Shown piece by piece: positions 6,793-14,388 of a stretch of 43,606 nt of DNA. Location of the stretch: NCBI GenBank assembly GCA_964442285.1, contig CAYTZH010000042.1, forward strand, positions 1 through 43,606, given 5' to 3'. The translations under genes and the position numbers were made by a program. The notes beneath the pieces were generated by a model. The model did no database searches, was not told where the DNA came from, and saw only the letters and a program-made list of their open reading frames with translations. The stretch's first letter is position 1. The number at the start of each line of letters is the position of its first letter. This DNA comes from CAYTZH01 sp964442285 (lineage in GTDB: Bacteria > Myxococcota_A > UBA9160 > JAFDET01).

Positions 6793-7275
6793 ATGTCCGA
6801 GCGTTGGAGCCCGCCGCCGCCCCTCCACGACGTGACGAAGCCCCGCGCGCCGCGAGGGGTCGTCCGCTCGATCTGGCGGGTCGTGGTCGGTGGGCTCGCG
6901 ATCATCGGTGCGCTCACCCTCGCGTTCGTCGTGCTGGGTGCGCTCGCGGTTCCGGGCTGGGAAGCCGCCGAGGAGGAGGGAAGGGCCTTCGGCGCCACGA
7001 CCACGGACGACCTGTGCGTGGAGCGCGCCCTGCAGCGGCTCGAGGAGCGCAATCCCCTCTGGCTGCCGCTCGAGGAATCGAGCTTCCTCGAAGGCTGTCT
7101 CCAGGTGAGCGCCGAGTCCGCGGAGCTCTGCCAAGGCGTGCCCCTGCCCGACGACGGGCCGGCCGTGGAGCGCTGGAGCGAAGGGCGCTGCCGGGCAGCC
7201 GGCATCGACGGACTCGCCTGTCCCACCCTGGTGGTGGAAGTCGTGCACGCCTGTCAAGCCCGTTCCGGCGAGTAG
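6793..7275 (+). CDS. Membrane-anchored protein with six-cysteine extracytoplasmic domain
   Basis: The product is 160 residues. A proline-rich cytoplasmic N-terminus is followed by a helix at about residues 35-57 (VVVGGLAIIGALTLAFVVLG). A C-terminal domain has six cysteines, spread so that three disulfides could form outside the membrane. ATG 6793 is chosen because GAGGAGAGG lies 3-12 nt upstream; an earlier in-frame GTG at 6769 lacks one. I do not recognise the family. Confidence 0.65.
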   Translation: MSERWSPPPPLHDVTKPRAPRGVVRSIWRVVVGGLAIIGALTLAFVVLGALAVPGWEAAEEEGRAFGATTTDDLCVERALQRLEERNPLWLPLEESSFLEGCLQVSAESAELCQGVPLPDDGPAVERWSEGRCRAAGIDGLACPTLVVEVVHACQARSGE

Positions 7276-7353
7276 GGCGGGACGTGTCTTCGCGGTCGAC
7301 CTTCGAAACCTCGCTCCGGGTTGCCGGCGCGCGCAACGGGTGCCGGCGGGACG

Positions 7354-7446
7354 ATGGCCTTTGACGAGGGACTCGCCCCCCGGCGCCAGCTCGAGACCTG
7401 GATCGACCGCGCCCTGGACTTCGTGCGGTCGCTGCCGCCGAGATGA
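7354..7446 (+). CDS. Possible 30-aa leader ORF overlapping DUF2314 gene
   Basis: The ORF (MAFDEGLAPRRQLETWIDRA and ten more residues) ends in ATGA, sharing its stop with the start of the next gene. The overlap suggests translational coupling. No homology is recognised and no clear ribosome-binding site is present, so it may be chance. Confidence 0.25.
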   Translation: MAFDEGLAPRRQLETWIDRALDFVRSLPPR

Positions 7447-7958
7447 GCGCCCCCGTGGTCGTCCTCGTGGTCCTCGGGGCGGGGCTCCTGCTCCTGCTGG
7501 GGTGGCGGCTCCGGGGCGCCCGTCCTGCGGTCCCGCCCCTCGCGCTCGACCCCGACGACCCCCTGATGCGCGAGGCCGTCCGCAAGGCACGGGATGCGCT
7601 CCCCCGCTTCCGCGAGCTCCTCGACCGGCCCCACGCCGCAGCCCACGTCAAGGTGCGATTCGTCTCGAGCACGGACGAGACCGAGTACCTGTGGGCGGAG
7701 CTTCGGCTGCTGGGGGAGAACGAGGTGGAGGTCCTCTACACGACCCCGCCGGTCACCCACCGCGGACGACTGGAGCGCATCCAGAAGCATCCCCTCACCG
7801 ACGTCGTCGACTGGCAGGTGGAGACCGCCGAGGGCCTCTACGAGGGGGGATTCTCGATGCTCGCCATGTTCGAGCGGGCCCGGGAGCAGTGGGGCTCGCT
7901 CCCGCCGGAGCTCGAGGCCGAGGAGCGCCGCTACCGCACCGGGGCGCGCACAGCGTGA
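7443..7958 (+). CDS. DUF2314 domain protein with N-terminal membrane anchor
   Basis: The protein has 171 residues. Residues 4-22 are a membrane helix (VVVLVVLGAGLLLLLGWRL). The rest matches DUF2314: KARDALPRFRELLDR, then HVKVRFVSSTDETEYLWAE, then DVVDWQVETAEGLYEGGFS and ML at the end of the domain. The family is widespread and of unknown function. In other bacteria it is often a lipoprotein or membrane-tethered domain. The ATG overlaps the preceding 30-codon ORF. Confidence 0.75.
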   Translation: MSAPVVVLVVLGAGLLLLLGWRLRGARPAVPPLALDPDDPLMREAVRKARDALPRFRELLDRPHAAAHVKVRFVSSTDETEYLWAELRLLGENEVEVLYTTPPVTHRGRLERIQKHPLTDVVDWQVETAEGLYEGGFSMLAMFERAREQWGSLPPELEAEERRYRTGARTA

Positions 7959-8001
7959 ACCGCGGCGCCCTCCGGAGGGGCGATCGGACTCCAGCTGGCC
8001 C

Positions 8002-8685
8002 CTAGATCCAGGCCAGGGCGCGTTCCAGGATGCGGTCGGCCCCGGTCCGGGCGCAGCATCCGTGGGCGATCACGAGCTGCTCCGGCTTCCAGGCGAGCAG
8101 CTTCGCCCGTGCCTCCCGCGCGGGGCGCCGTCGCAGGAAGCTCGCGCGCCATTCGAGGGGTGTGCTGCCGGCCTCTCCGACCAGTCCGTTGAGCCGTAGG
8201 AAGCCCGCCTGCAGGCGGGTGAGCCGCGCGGGATCCATGCGCTGCACCAGGTCGCAGACGATCGCGGTTCGCGACGGGCGGTGGAAGAACAACACCTCTT
8301 CCAGCCAGAACGAGCCGCGGACGACCTGCTGATCGAGGTCCTCCGCCCAGCCGGGGTGCGGCGTGTCGCCGAGCTCGGCGTCGAAGCGCAGCGCGGGCTT
8401 TCGCCGGGCGAGTCCCGGTGGCGCGTGGAAGCGCGCGTCCGGCCAGCGCTCGGCCCAGGTGTCGAGGAAGAGGTGGTGCAGCTTGTTCGGCGAGACCACG
8501 TGGCGCACCGGACCCAGCGCGTCGACGGCGCGCTCGAGCTCGGGGCTCAGCGCGATCGGCGACCAGACCCAGAGGCCGCCGTCCGCCAGGCGCGCGATGG
8601 CCATGCGCGTGGGGTAGGGGAAGCCGAGGAAGGGGACCGTGCCCCCGTCTGCGACGAACAGAGACGGTCCGAACGCTTCGAGCAT
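8002..8685 (-). CDS. DUF4336 protein (metallo-beta-lactamase-like fold)
   Basis: The product has 227 residues. It begins with a strand and MAIARLADGGLWVWSPIALS, then HVVSPNKLHHLFLDTWAERW, where the histidines sit at the place of the first metal motif. GSFWLEEVLFFHRPSRTAIV and the DLVQ that follows complete the domain core. DUF4336 proteins look like degenerate metallo-beta-lactamase-fold proteins of unknown substrate. The ATG lies 6 nt after a TAGGGT box, so the mRNA may be leaderless. It is convergent with the DUF2314 gene. Confidence 0.75.
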   Translation of the reverse strand: MLEAFGPSLFVADGGTVPFLGFPYPTRMAIARLADGGLWVWSPIALSPELERAVDALGPVRHVVSPNKLHHLFLDTWAERWPDARFHAPPGLARRKPALRFDAELGDTPHPGWAEDLDQQVVRGSFWLEEVLFFHRPSRTAIVCDLVQRMDPARLTRLQAGFLRLNGLVGEAGSTPLEWRASFLRRRPAREARAKLLAWKPEQLVIAHGCCARTGADRILERALAWI

Positions 8686-8691
8686 GCAGGC

Positions 8692-8697
8692 ACCCTA
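8692..8697 (-). promoter_or_regulatory. -10 box for leaderless DUF4336 gene
   Basis: On the minus strand TAGGGT ends 6 nt before the ATG at 8683-8685. It belongs to the same TANNNT series as other starts in this window. Confidence 0.45.
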
Positions 8698-8738
8698 GCG
8701 GTTTCGGTAGCCTCCAGCGAAGGGAGGACCGACGCATC

Positions 8739-9449
8739 GTGAACAACCGGATCCTCGAGTCGCTGCTTCTGGGCATCTCGCTCTGCGTCGGCCTCTATCT
8801 CCTCGGGTCGCTCCTCGGCGGCAGCCTGATCGCGTTCAAGGAGTACGAGCGCTCGGTGACCGTGAAGGGGCTCTCCGAGCGGGAGGTGCCGGCGGACATC
8901 GCTATCTGGCCGATCTCCTTCGTGAGCGTCGGGAACGATCTCACGGCGGTCTACGACGACCTGGAGGCCAAGACGGCGCTGGTGGTGCAGTTCCTGGAGG
9001 CGCGCGGTTTCGAGGCGTCGGAGATCACCGTGGGCATCCCCGCCCTGGAGGACAAGCAGGCCCGGGGGCAGTACGGCAGCGGGAAGATCCAGTTCCGCTA
9101 CTCGGCGACCCAGACCGTCACGGTGTACAGCCGCGATCCCGGCCGGGTCCGATCGTCCACCGCCGAGCTGATCGAGCTCGGCAAGGCCGGTATCGCATTC
9201 TCGAGGTACCGGTCCTCGATCGAGTACCTGTTCAGCGGGCTCAACGAGATCAAGCCCGCCATGGTGGAGGAAGCCACCCGCAAGGCGCGGGAGGTCGCCC
9301 AGAAGTTCGCCGAGGACTCGGAGAGCCGGCTCGGCAAGATCAAGCGCGCCCGCCAGGGCCAGTTCTCAATCCAGAACCGCGACTCGAACAATCCGCACAT
9401 CAAGAAGGTGCGGGTCGTGAACACCGTCGAGTACTACCTCTCGGACTAG
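8739..9449 (+). CDS. SIMPL (DUF541) domain protein, membrane-anchored
   Basis: The 236-residue protein has one membrane helix (about residues 6-28) and then the SIMPL domain. SVTVKGLSEREVPADIAIWP is the typical first strand. AKTALVVQFLEARGFEASEI with GIPALEDK follows, then ATQTVTVYSRDP and the long helix EATRKAREVAQKFAEDS. It is probably extracytoplasmic. Relatives include YggE and BP26, linked to oxidative stress and channel-like oligomers, but the function of this subgroup is unknown. AAGGGAGG lies 10 nt before the GTG, and TAGCCT (8708-8713) may be the -10 box. Confidence 0.85.
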   Translation: MNNRILESLLLGISLCVGLYLLGSLLGGSLIAFKEYERSVTVKGLSEREVPADIAIWPISFVSVGNDLTAVYDDLEAKTALVVQFLEARGFEASEITVGIPALEDKQARGQYGSGKIQFRYSATQTVTVYSRDPGRVRSSTAELIELGKAGIAFSRYRSSIEYLFSGLNEIKPAMVEEATRKAREVAQKFAEDSESRLGKIKRARQGQFSIQNRDSNNPHIKKVRVVNTVEYYLSD

Positions 9450-9969
9450 GTCGTCCCCCGCCATCTCGTGGGCGAGAACGGCACCGGCAAGTCCACGCTG
9501 CTGGAGGCCTTCGCCATCGCCGCGGGCGTCAATCCGGAAGGGGGGTCGCGCCATTTCCACTTCAGCAACCGCGCCTCGCACTCGTCCCTGCACCGCTACC
9601 TGAAGCTCGTGAGGTCTCCCCGGCGCCTCCGCGACGGCTTCTTCTTCCGCGCAGAGAGCTTCTTCAAACTGGCGACCCAGGCGGAGCAGCTGGACGTGCT
9701 GCGCTCATACGGAGGACGTTCTCTGCACGAGCAGTCCCACGGAGAGTCCTTTCTCTCCCTCCTCCAGCATCGGTTCTCGGACGGGCTCTATGCGCTCGAC
9801 GAACCCGAGGCGGCCCCCCATCCTGCTGGCGTATCCCGGTGCGGCGCTCTTCGAGCTCTCCGAGACGGGGATCGCCCCCACGACCTACGAGCAGACGGAG
9901 CACTTCATCGTCTCCCGGGACTTCTTCGCCGACCCCCAACGCATGCTCCGCCTGCTGCTGGAGGACTGA
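9450..9969 (+). pseudogene. AAA-family (SMC-like) ATPase remnant, truncated and internally deleted
   Basis: Directly after the SIMPL stop the frame opens with VGENGTGKSTLLEAFAIAAG, an ABC-type Walker A. The residues that normally precede it are missing. HGESFLSLLQHRF and GLYALDEPEAA (signature and Walker B) follow. Near 9817 the sequence switches by one frame to PILLAYPGAALFELSETGI and runs to the stop at 9967-9969. Relatives have a D-loop and an ATHS-type switch between DEPEAA and PILLAYPGA, so about 25-30 codons are gone. ATP hydrolysis should be lost. Confidence 0.7.
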
Positions 9970-9975
9970 GTCGGC

Positions 9976-9981
9976 TACGCT
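9976..9981 (+). promoter_or_regulatory. -10 box for leaderless ABM gene
   Basis: TACGCT ends 8 nt before ATG 9990, and no Shine-Dalgarno is present. Confidence 0.4.
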
Positions 9982-9989
9982 GGGTCGCC

Positions 9990-10277
9990 ATGGTGTTGGA
10001 AGTCGCGATCCTGGACGTGCGGCCCGGCGAGACCGAGGCCTTCGAGGCGGCCTTCCGCGAGGCGCAGGTCATCATCGCGGCCAGCGCCGGCTACCAGCGG
10101 CACGAGCTGCGCCGCTGTCTCGAGGGCGATCACCGCTACCTGCTGCTGGTCTGGTGGGACACGCTCGAGAGCCACACCGAGGGATTCCGGCAGTCCGCCG
10201 AGTACCAGCGCTGGCGCGCGCTCCTCCACCACTTCTACGACCCCTTCCCGACGGTGGAGCACTACGTCCCCGTCTGA
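9990..10277 (+). CDS. Antibiotic biosynthesis monooxygenase (ABM) fold protein
   Basis: The protein has 95 residues and begins MVLEVAILDVRPGETEAFEA. It continues with AGYQRHELRRCLEGDHRYLL, LVWWDTLESHTEGFRQSAEY and FYDPFPTVEHY. This is the ferredoxin-like dimeric alpha/beta barrel of the ABM superfamily. Members include cofactor-free oxygenases and heme-degrading enzymes, but most are uncharacterised. The W and H residues of the central strand (VWWDTLESH) are typical. The length is normal for the family. Confidence 0.8.
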   Translation: MVLEVAILDVRPGETEAFEAAFREAQVIIAASAGYQRHELRRCLEGDHRYLLLVWWDTLESHTEGFRQSAEYQRWRALLHHFYDPFPTVEHYVPV

Positions 10278-10330
10278 GCCGCCGGGATCCGTGGTAGGGT
10301 GAGTCCTCGCGGAGGTCGGGAGCAGAACCC

Positions 10331-10429
10331 ATGGGTCAGTCGATCGCCTGGATCGCCGCGCGAACCCCCGACCTTCTCGCCGACCTCGCGCCCCGCCGGC
10401 CCTGGTGGCGGCGCTGGGGCCGGTCGTGA
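10331..10429 (+). CDS. Possible 32-aa ORF coupled to membrane protein
   Basis: It reads MGQSIAWIAARTPDLLADLA and then an Arg/Trp-rich end. The stop overlaps the next GTG in a GTGA. TAGGGT (10295-10300) and a weak GGAG lie upstream, so it may be the first translated element of this transcript. No homology is recognised. Confidence 0.3.
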   Translation: MGQSIAWIAARTPDLLADLAPRRPWWRRWGRS

Positions 10430-10803
10430 GCGGGGTGGTGATCGGCTTCGGGCTCTTCGTCGCCTGCCTGGGCGCGGCGGGGCTCGCTTCGCCGTCGGCC
10501 CTCCTCGACCTGGTGACCCGCGCGCAGACCCGGATGGGGCTCTATGGGATCGCGGCGCTTCGGCTCGCCGTCGGCGCGGCGTTGCTCCTGGCGGCGCCGC
10601 GCGGCCGCGCGCCGCTCCTGCTCCAAGTCGTCGGCGTGCTCGCGCTCGTCTCGGGTGCGATCACGCCGTTGTTCGGCGTGGAGCGGTTCCGCGCGATCCT
10701 GGACTGGTTCCGGCGGCGATCGCCCGGCTGGGTCCGCGGCTGGTCCCTGTGCGTGCTCGGATTCGGGCTCGGCCTCGTGTGGGCCGTGCTTCCGGCAGGG
10801 TGA
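10426..10803 (+). CDS. Four-helix integral membrane protein
   Basis: From GTG 10426 the product has 125 residues with helices at about 3-22, 42-58, 64-84 and 105-122. Short loops contain TRAQTRMG and DWFRRRSPG. A GTG at 10405 is in frame but lies inside the preceding small ORF; the GTGA overlap favours 10426. No catalytic motif is seen. The size and topology are like the protein at 2463, though I cannot show they are related. Confidence 0.65.
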   Translation: MSGVVIGFGLFVACLGAAGLASPSALLDLVTRAQTRMGLYGIAALRLAVGAALLLAAPRGRAPLLLQVVGVLALVSGAITPLFGVERFRAILDWFRRRSPGWVRGWSLCVLGFGLGLVWAVLPAG

Positions 10804-10810
10804 GGGCGAC

Positions 10811-11566
10811 GTGGACCGCCCGCGGCTGACCTATTTCGAGTTGCGCGGCCGGGCCGAGCCCGCCCGGATCTTCCTGCACGCCTCGGAGATCGCCTTCGAG
10901 GACCGCCGGGTGGAGACGCGGGAGGACTGGGACGCGCTCCTCCCCACGCTCCCCTTCGGCCAGCTCCCGCTGCTCGAGCACGCCGGCCTTCGCCTCGCCC
11001 AGAGCCACGCCATCCTGCGTCACCTGGGTCGGACGCTCGGGAAGGACGCCCCGGACGAGCGCGAGCGGGTCGCCCTCGAGGTGGCCCAGGAGGCCCTCGC
11101 CGAGGCCCAGGAGGATCTCTGGCGCTTCCACTGGACGCCGAGCTACTACGACCACCTGGCCGAGTACGCCGAGCGCGCGCTCGCACCGTGCCTGGCGCGG
11201 CTCGAGCGCTGGCTCGCGCGGGACGGGGGGGCGGGGTCGGGGTGGTTCGGCCGCGACTTCGGTCCGGTGGACGCGCTCGCCTTCGGCTTCCTGGACGAGG
11301 TCGACGCCTTCTTCCCGGTCCTGCTCGCCCGGGTCCCGGGGCTCGAGGCCCATCGGAGCCGGGTTGCGGCGCTCCCGGGCGTGGCGCGGTACCTCGCGTC
11401 GCCGAGCCGCCCCGCCGTCTTCGGCATGGGGTCCATGGGGCCCAAGGTCGACCCGCGCCGCCCGGTCTCGCCGGAAGCCCGACTCGCCAACCCCTGGACC
11501 GATCCCATCGACCTGGCCCGGGTCCTTCGGCACCAGCGCCGCCTGCAGGGCGGCGAGGGGCCCTAG
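10811..11566 (+). CDS. Glutathione S-transferase family protein
   Basis: The 251-residue protein opens with LTYFELRGRAEPARIFLHAS, the first strand and helix of the thioredoxin-like domain, with the catalytic-type Tyr at about residue 6. LPFGQLPLLEHAGLRLAQSH carries the cis-Pro and the S of the glutathione-binding site. The all-helical second domain follows to about residue 200. This pattern (Y-F-x-x-R-G-R-A-E) is that of the sigma/pi-like group. The C-terminal 50 residues, rich in Pro and Arg, extend beyond usual GSTs of 200-220. The GTG start follows the preceding stop by 7 nt. Confidence 0.85.
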   Translation: MDRPRLTYFELRGRAEPARIFLHASEIAFEDRRVETREDWDALLPTLPFGQLPLLEHAGLRLAQSHAILRHLGRTLGKDAPDERERVALEVAQEALAEAQEDLWRFHWTPSYYDHLAEYAERALAPCLARLERWLARDGGAGSGWFGRDFGPVDALAFGFLDEVDAFFPVLLARVPGLEAHRSRVAALPGVARYLASPSRPAVFGMGSMGPKVDPRRPVSPEARLANPWTDPIDLARVLRHQRRLQGGEGP

Positions 11567-11567
11567 G

Positions 11568-12327
11568 GTGGGACACCGGGAGCGCGTCCAGGAGGAGTTC
11601 ACCCGCCAGGCCGAGTCGTTCCGGGACTCGCCGGTGCTCGGCGCCGCGGAGATCACCGAGCGGGTCGGCGCCGCGCTGGGCGTCGGACACCAGCGCGTGC
11701 TCGACGTCGCCTGCGGCCCCGGAATCCTCTTCCCGACGCTGTCGGCCTGCGCCGAGACCGTGGTCGGCGTCGACCTCACCCTGCGGAGCCTGCGCCTCGC
11801 GCAGGAGGCCCACGGGTCGGGGCGCTGCTTTCCGGTGCGGGGTCTCAGCGAGGGGCTGCCGTTCGCCCCGGCCTCCTTCGATGGGGCCGTGCTGCGCCTG
11901 GCGCTGCACCACTTCCCGGATCCGGCCCGCGCCCTGGCCAGCCTCCGGTCGGTGCTCCGGCCCGGCGCGCGCCTGGTCGTGACCGACCTCCTCGTCGCCC
12001 CCGACGCCGAGGTGCGCGCGCTGCGCGACGCGCTCGAGCGCTTTCGCGATCCCTCCCACACGCGCGTGATCCCGCTCGACGAGATGCGGAGCCTGCTGGC
12101 CGGCGCCGACTTCGCGATGGAATCGGAGCTCCTCTGGTCGCAGCCGCGGCGCTTCCAGGAGTGGGCGGGGATCATCCACGAGCCCCGCCGCATGGCCGAC
12201 CTGGAGCGGGTGCTGCGCGCCCTCGCGCGCGTTCCCGACGACCCGGCGGGCCTCGAGCTCCGCATCGAGGACGGGGAGCTCTGGTTCACCTACCCCTGGG
12301 GCCTGTTCGTGGCCCGCGCCGGGGCCG
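11568..12327 (+). CDS. UbiE-like SAM methyltransferase, last residues lost in gap
   Basis: From a GTG 1 nt after the GST stop, 253 residues are visible. Motif I is VLDVACGPGILFPTLS near residue 45, the strand-2 Asp is in VVGVDLTLRSL, and FDGAVLRLALHHFPDPARAL is the post-motif typical of ubiquinone/menaquinone-type methyltransferases. The C-terminus resembles ELWFTYPWGLFVARA, which usually ends the domain, so only a few residues are likely missing. Acceptor unknown. It is probably co-transcribed with the GST. Confidence 0.85.
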
Positions 12328-12427
12328 NNNNNNNNNNNNNNNNNNNNNNNNNNNNNNNNNNNNNNNNNNNNNNNNNNNNNNNNNNNNNNNNNNNNNNNNN
12401 NNNNNNNNNNNNNNNNNNNNNNNNNNN
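12328..12427. other. Assembly gap (100 N)
   Basis: This is the second 100-N scaffold gap. It removes the end of the methyltransferase and the Walker A start of the next gene. Confidence 0.99.
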
Positions 12428-12815
12428 GCCGGGCGCTGCAGGACGCCCTGGACGAGCCCTTCTGGCACTACTCCATCGACCACCTGCGCGACGGCGGGGT
12501 GCTGCCCCTGGCGCGGATCCAGCGCGGCGAGTTCTCCTGGCCGGACCTCCGCGAAGCCTTCTTCGAGGGATTCCACCGCAGCGTGGCGGCGTTCGCCGGC
12601 GCGGGCAACGACCTCATCGTGGAGCACATCGTGGAGAACGACGACTCGCTGGCGCGGTCCACGGCTTCGCCGCCTACGACCTCGAGCTGGACGGCACCGC
12701 GCCGCTGCCGGACAACGTCGAGCGTCTCGTCTCCGCCTGGCGGGCGCGGCCGCGGCCGGGCCGTTTCGGGCAGGGGATCGCCGGATCCGGCAGGCTGACC
12801 CTGGACCTCCAGCCC
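12428..12815 (+). pseudogene. CPT-like P-loop phosphotransferase remnant with internal deletion
   Basis: After the gap the frame reads ALQDALDEPFWHYSIDHLRD, then FFEGFHRSVAAFAGAGNDLI and VEHIVE. This resembles chloramphenicol phosphotransferase-like kinases: the Asp after the first strand, then a helix and I-V-E/D-x-V. Near 12656 it moves to another frame at VHGFAAYDLELDGTAP, a C-terminal CPT motif, with no stop before the next gene. About 40-50 codons that normally separate these parts are missing. The P-loop lies in the gap. An assembly misjoin is an alternative to real decay. Confidence 0.55.
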
Positions 12816-13256
12816 ATGGACCCGAGCGTTCGCGCCTACCGGGGGGAGGACCACGACGCCGTGGTCCGCCTGTGGCGGACCGTGTTCCCGAACGCGCCGG
12901 CCCGGAACGATCCCGTTCTCGACATCCGGCGCAAGGCGGAGGTCCAGCCCGAGCTCTTCCTCGTCGCCGAGCTCGAGGGCGCGGTGGTCGGAACCTGCAT
13001 GGCCGGCTTCGACGGCCACCGGGGCTGGGTCCACCTGCTGGCGGTGGACCCCGCGTGCCGGCGGCGCGGGGTCGGCCGCGGCCTGATGGAGCGGGCCGCG
13101 GCGCTCCTCGCCGAGCGGGGCTGTCCCAAGCTCAACCTGCAGGTCCGCGGCGCGACCCCCGAGGTGGCGGGCTTCTACGAGCGCCTCGGCTTCCAGGTGG
13201 AGGAGCGCATCAGCATGGGCAAGGTTCTGCCGCCGGGGAAGGCGCCCGTGCGGTAG
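12816..13256 (+). CDS. GNAT-family N-acetyltransferase (YpeA-like)
   Basis: The product has 146 residues, the normal size of a minimal GNAT domain. VRAYRGEDHDAVVRLWRTVF forms the first strand and helix. LFLVAELEGAVVGTCMAGFD follows, then VHLLAVDPACRRRGVGRGLM with the acetyl-CoA loop R-R-x-G-V-G. LNLQVRGATPEVAGFYERLG and FQVEERISMGK close the fold. This order matches YpeA-type acetyltransferases. The substrate is unknown. The frame is open to the left through the CPT remnant, so the ATG choice rests on domain limits. Confidence 0.85.
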   Translation: MDPSVRAYRGEDHDAVVRLWRTVFPNAPARNDPVLDIRRKAEVQPELFLVAELEGAVVGTCMAGFDGHRGWVHLLAVDPACRRRGVGRGLMERAAALLAERGCPKLNLQVRGATPEVAGFYERLGFQVEERISMGKVLPPGKAPVR

Positions 13257-13297
13257 GCTCTCTCCCGCGCGCTGCGGATGGCGGCAGGGAAGGGGAC

Positions 13298-13474
13298 ATG
13301 GAGCCGAGGATCACCCTGCTCTCGCGCTGGCTGGACGACGTCCGTCGCGAGCAGGATCAGCCGTCGTGGGCCGAGTGGTTCCAGTGGCTCGGCGAGCAGC
13401 TCGAGCGGGAGAGCCCCTGCAAGGAGGGCGCGCCCGCCTACCAGCGCTTCGCCGGCTGGCGTCCCCGGAGCTAG
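13298..13474 (+). CDS. Small 58-aa hypothetical protein
   Basis: It reads MEPRITLLSRWLDDVRREQD and continues with SWAEWFQWLGEQLERES and a short basic tail. It is mainly helical and charged, with several Trp. AGGGAAGGGGAC gives a good ribosome-binding site just upstream, and TAGGCT (13254-13259) could be the -10 box. Its stop lies in the same frame as the DUF488 gene that follows. I do not recognise the family. Confidence 0.6.
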   Translation: MEPRITLLSRWLDDVRREQDQPSWAEWFQWLGEQLERESPCKEGAPAYQRFAGWRPRS

Positions 13475-13477
13475 GCG

Positions 13478-13849
13478 CTGGCGATCCGGCTCAAACGCGT
13501 CTACGAGCCGCCCGCAGACGCCGACGGCTGTCGCATCCTGGTGGAGCGGCTCTGGCCGCGGGGGCTCTCCAAGGAGGCCGCGCGCGTGGACCGCTGGGCG
13601 AAGGAGGCCGCCCCCTCGGCCGCGCTGCGGCGCTGGTTCGACCACGCGCCGGAGCGTTGGGAGGCGTTCAAGGAGCGCTACTTCGCCGAGCTGCGCGGGC
13701 GCGAGGAGGCCCTGGAGCCGATCCGCGAGGCCCTGGCGGAGGGGGGCCCGGTGACCTTCGTCTTCGCGTCCCGGGAGGAGCGCTTCAACAACGCCGTCGC
13801 GCTGGCGGAGTACCTGGAGGGCGGGCCGAGTCGGCGTCGGCCGAAGTAA
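13478..13849 (+). CDS. DUF488 family protein, apparent CTG start
   Basis: From codon 13478 the product reads (L/M)AIRLKRVYEPPADADGCRI and then LVERLWPRGLSKEAARVDRW, the full start of DUF488 proteins. It ends after TFVFASREERFNNAVALAEY, for 123 residues, a usual length. The only initiator-like codon between the in-frame TAG (13472-13474) and the conserved region is CTG 13478. The GTG at 13541 would remove the conserved first strand. DUF488 proteins are uncharacterised; the conserved R-L-W-P-R-G suggests phosphate or nucleic acid binding. Confidence 0.8.
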   Translation: MAIRLKRVYEPPADADGCRILVERLWPRGLSKEAARVDRWAKEAAPSAALRRWFDHAPERWEAFKERYFAELRGREEALEPIREALAEGGPVTFVFASREERFNNAVALAEYLEGGPSRRRPK

Positions 13850-13879
13850 CCCGGAGCCGGGCCGCGCATCCAAGATCAC

Positions 13880-14089
13880 GTGCAAGCGCCGCGCGTGAAT
13901 CCGGTCGGGCTCGTGGAGCATCCCCAGGGCTACGTGTCCCGTCCGCGCGGATACCCGGTGGGACTGCGGTGGGTCGCCGCGCTGCTGCTGGGCAGCTTCC
14001 TGTCCGTCGGCGTCGTGACCACCGTCTACAGCCTGGCCCGCTTCTGCCTCACCTCCCACGCCGGGTCGCCGCCGTTCCTGCCCTCGTAG
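13880..14089 (+). CDS. Small 69-aa membrane protein
   Basis: From GTG 13880 the peptide has a 28-residue polar N-terminus, then one helix (LRWVAALLLGSFLSVGVVTT and beyond), and a short tail with one Cys. There is no obvious ribosome-binding site. It is plausible from hydrophobicity and because it fills the space between DUF488 and SelW-like genes in the same direction. Family unknown. Confidence 0.45.
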   Translation: MQAPRVNPVGLVEHPQGYVSRPRGYPVGLRWVAALLLGSFLSVGVVTTVYSLARFCLTSHAGSPPFLPS

Positions 14090-14100
14090 ACGAGGGGTGG

Positions 14101-14106
14101 TAGCCT
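14101..14106 (+). promoter_or_regulatory. -10 box before SelW-like gene
   Basis: TAGCCT ends 9 nt before ATG 14116, with no Shine-Dalgarno. It belongs to the same TANNNT series. Confidence 0.35.
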
Positions 14107-14115
14107 CGCCCGAGC

Positions 14116-14388
14116 ATGGCCCGGATCGAGATCGTCTACTGCCGCCAGTGCCGCTGGCTGCTGCGCGCGGGCTGGCTGGCTCAGGAGCTGCTCACGACCT
14201 TCGAGAGCGAGCTCTCCGAGGTGGCCCTCCGACCCGGCCGCGGTGGTGTCTTCGAGGTGCGGCTCGACGGGGAGCCCGTCTGGTCGCGGGCCGAGCAGGG
14301 TCGCTTCCCGGAGCTGAAGGAGCTGAAGCAGCGCGTCCGCGACCGGGTGGCGCCGGGCCGCGACCTCGGCCACAGCGACCGCCCCTAG
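14116..14388 (+). CDS. SelT/SelW/SelH-type (Rdx) thioredoxin-fold protein, CxxC form
   Basis: The 90-residue protein opens ARIEIVYCRQCRWLLRAGWL. C9-R-Q-C12 is the redox motif that in many relatives is C-x-x-Sec; here both positions are encoded by normal Cys codons. ELSEVALRPGRGGVFEVRLD supplies the remaining strands of the thioredoxin-like fold, and the C-terminal helix has ELKELKQRVRD. These proteins are thought to act in thiol redox reactions in the cytoplasm. Its stop and that of the convergent rhomboid share the palindrome CTAG (14385-14388). Confidence 0.9.
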   Translation: MARIEIVYCRQCRWLLRAGWLAQELLTTFESELSEVALRPGRGGVFEVRLDGEPVWSRAEQGRFPELKELKQRVRDRVAPGRDLGHSDRP

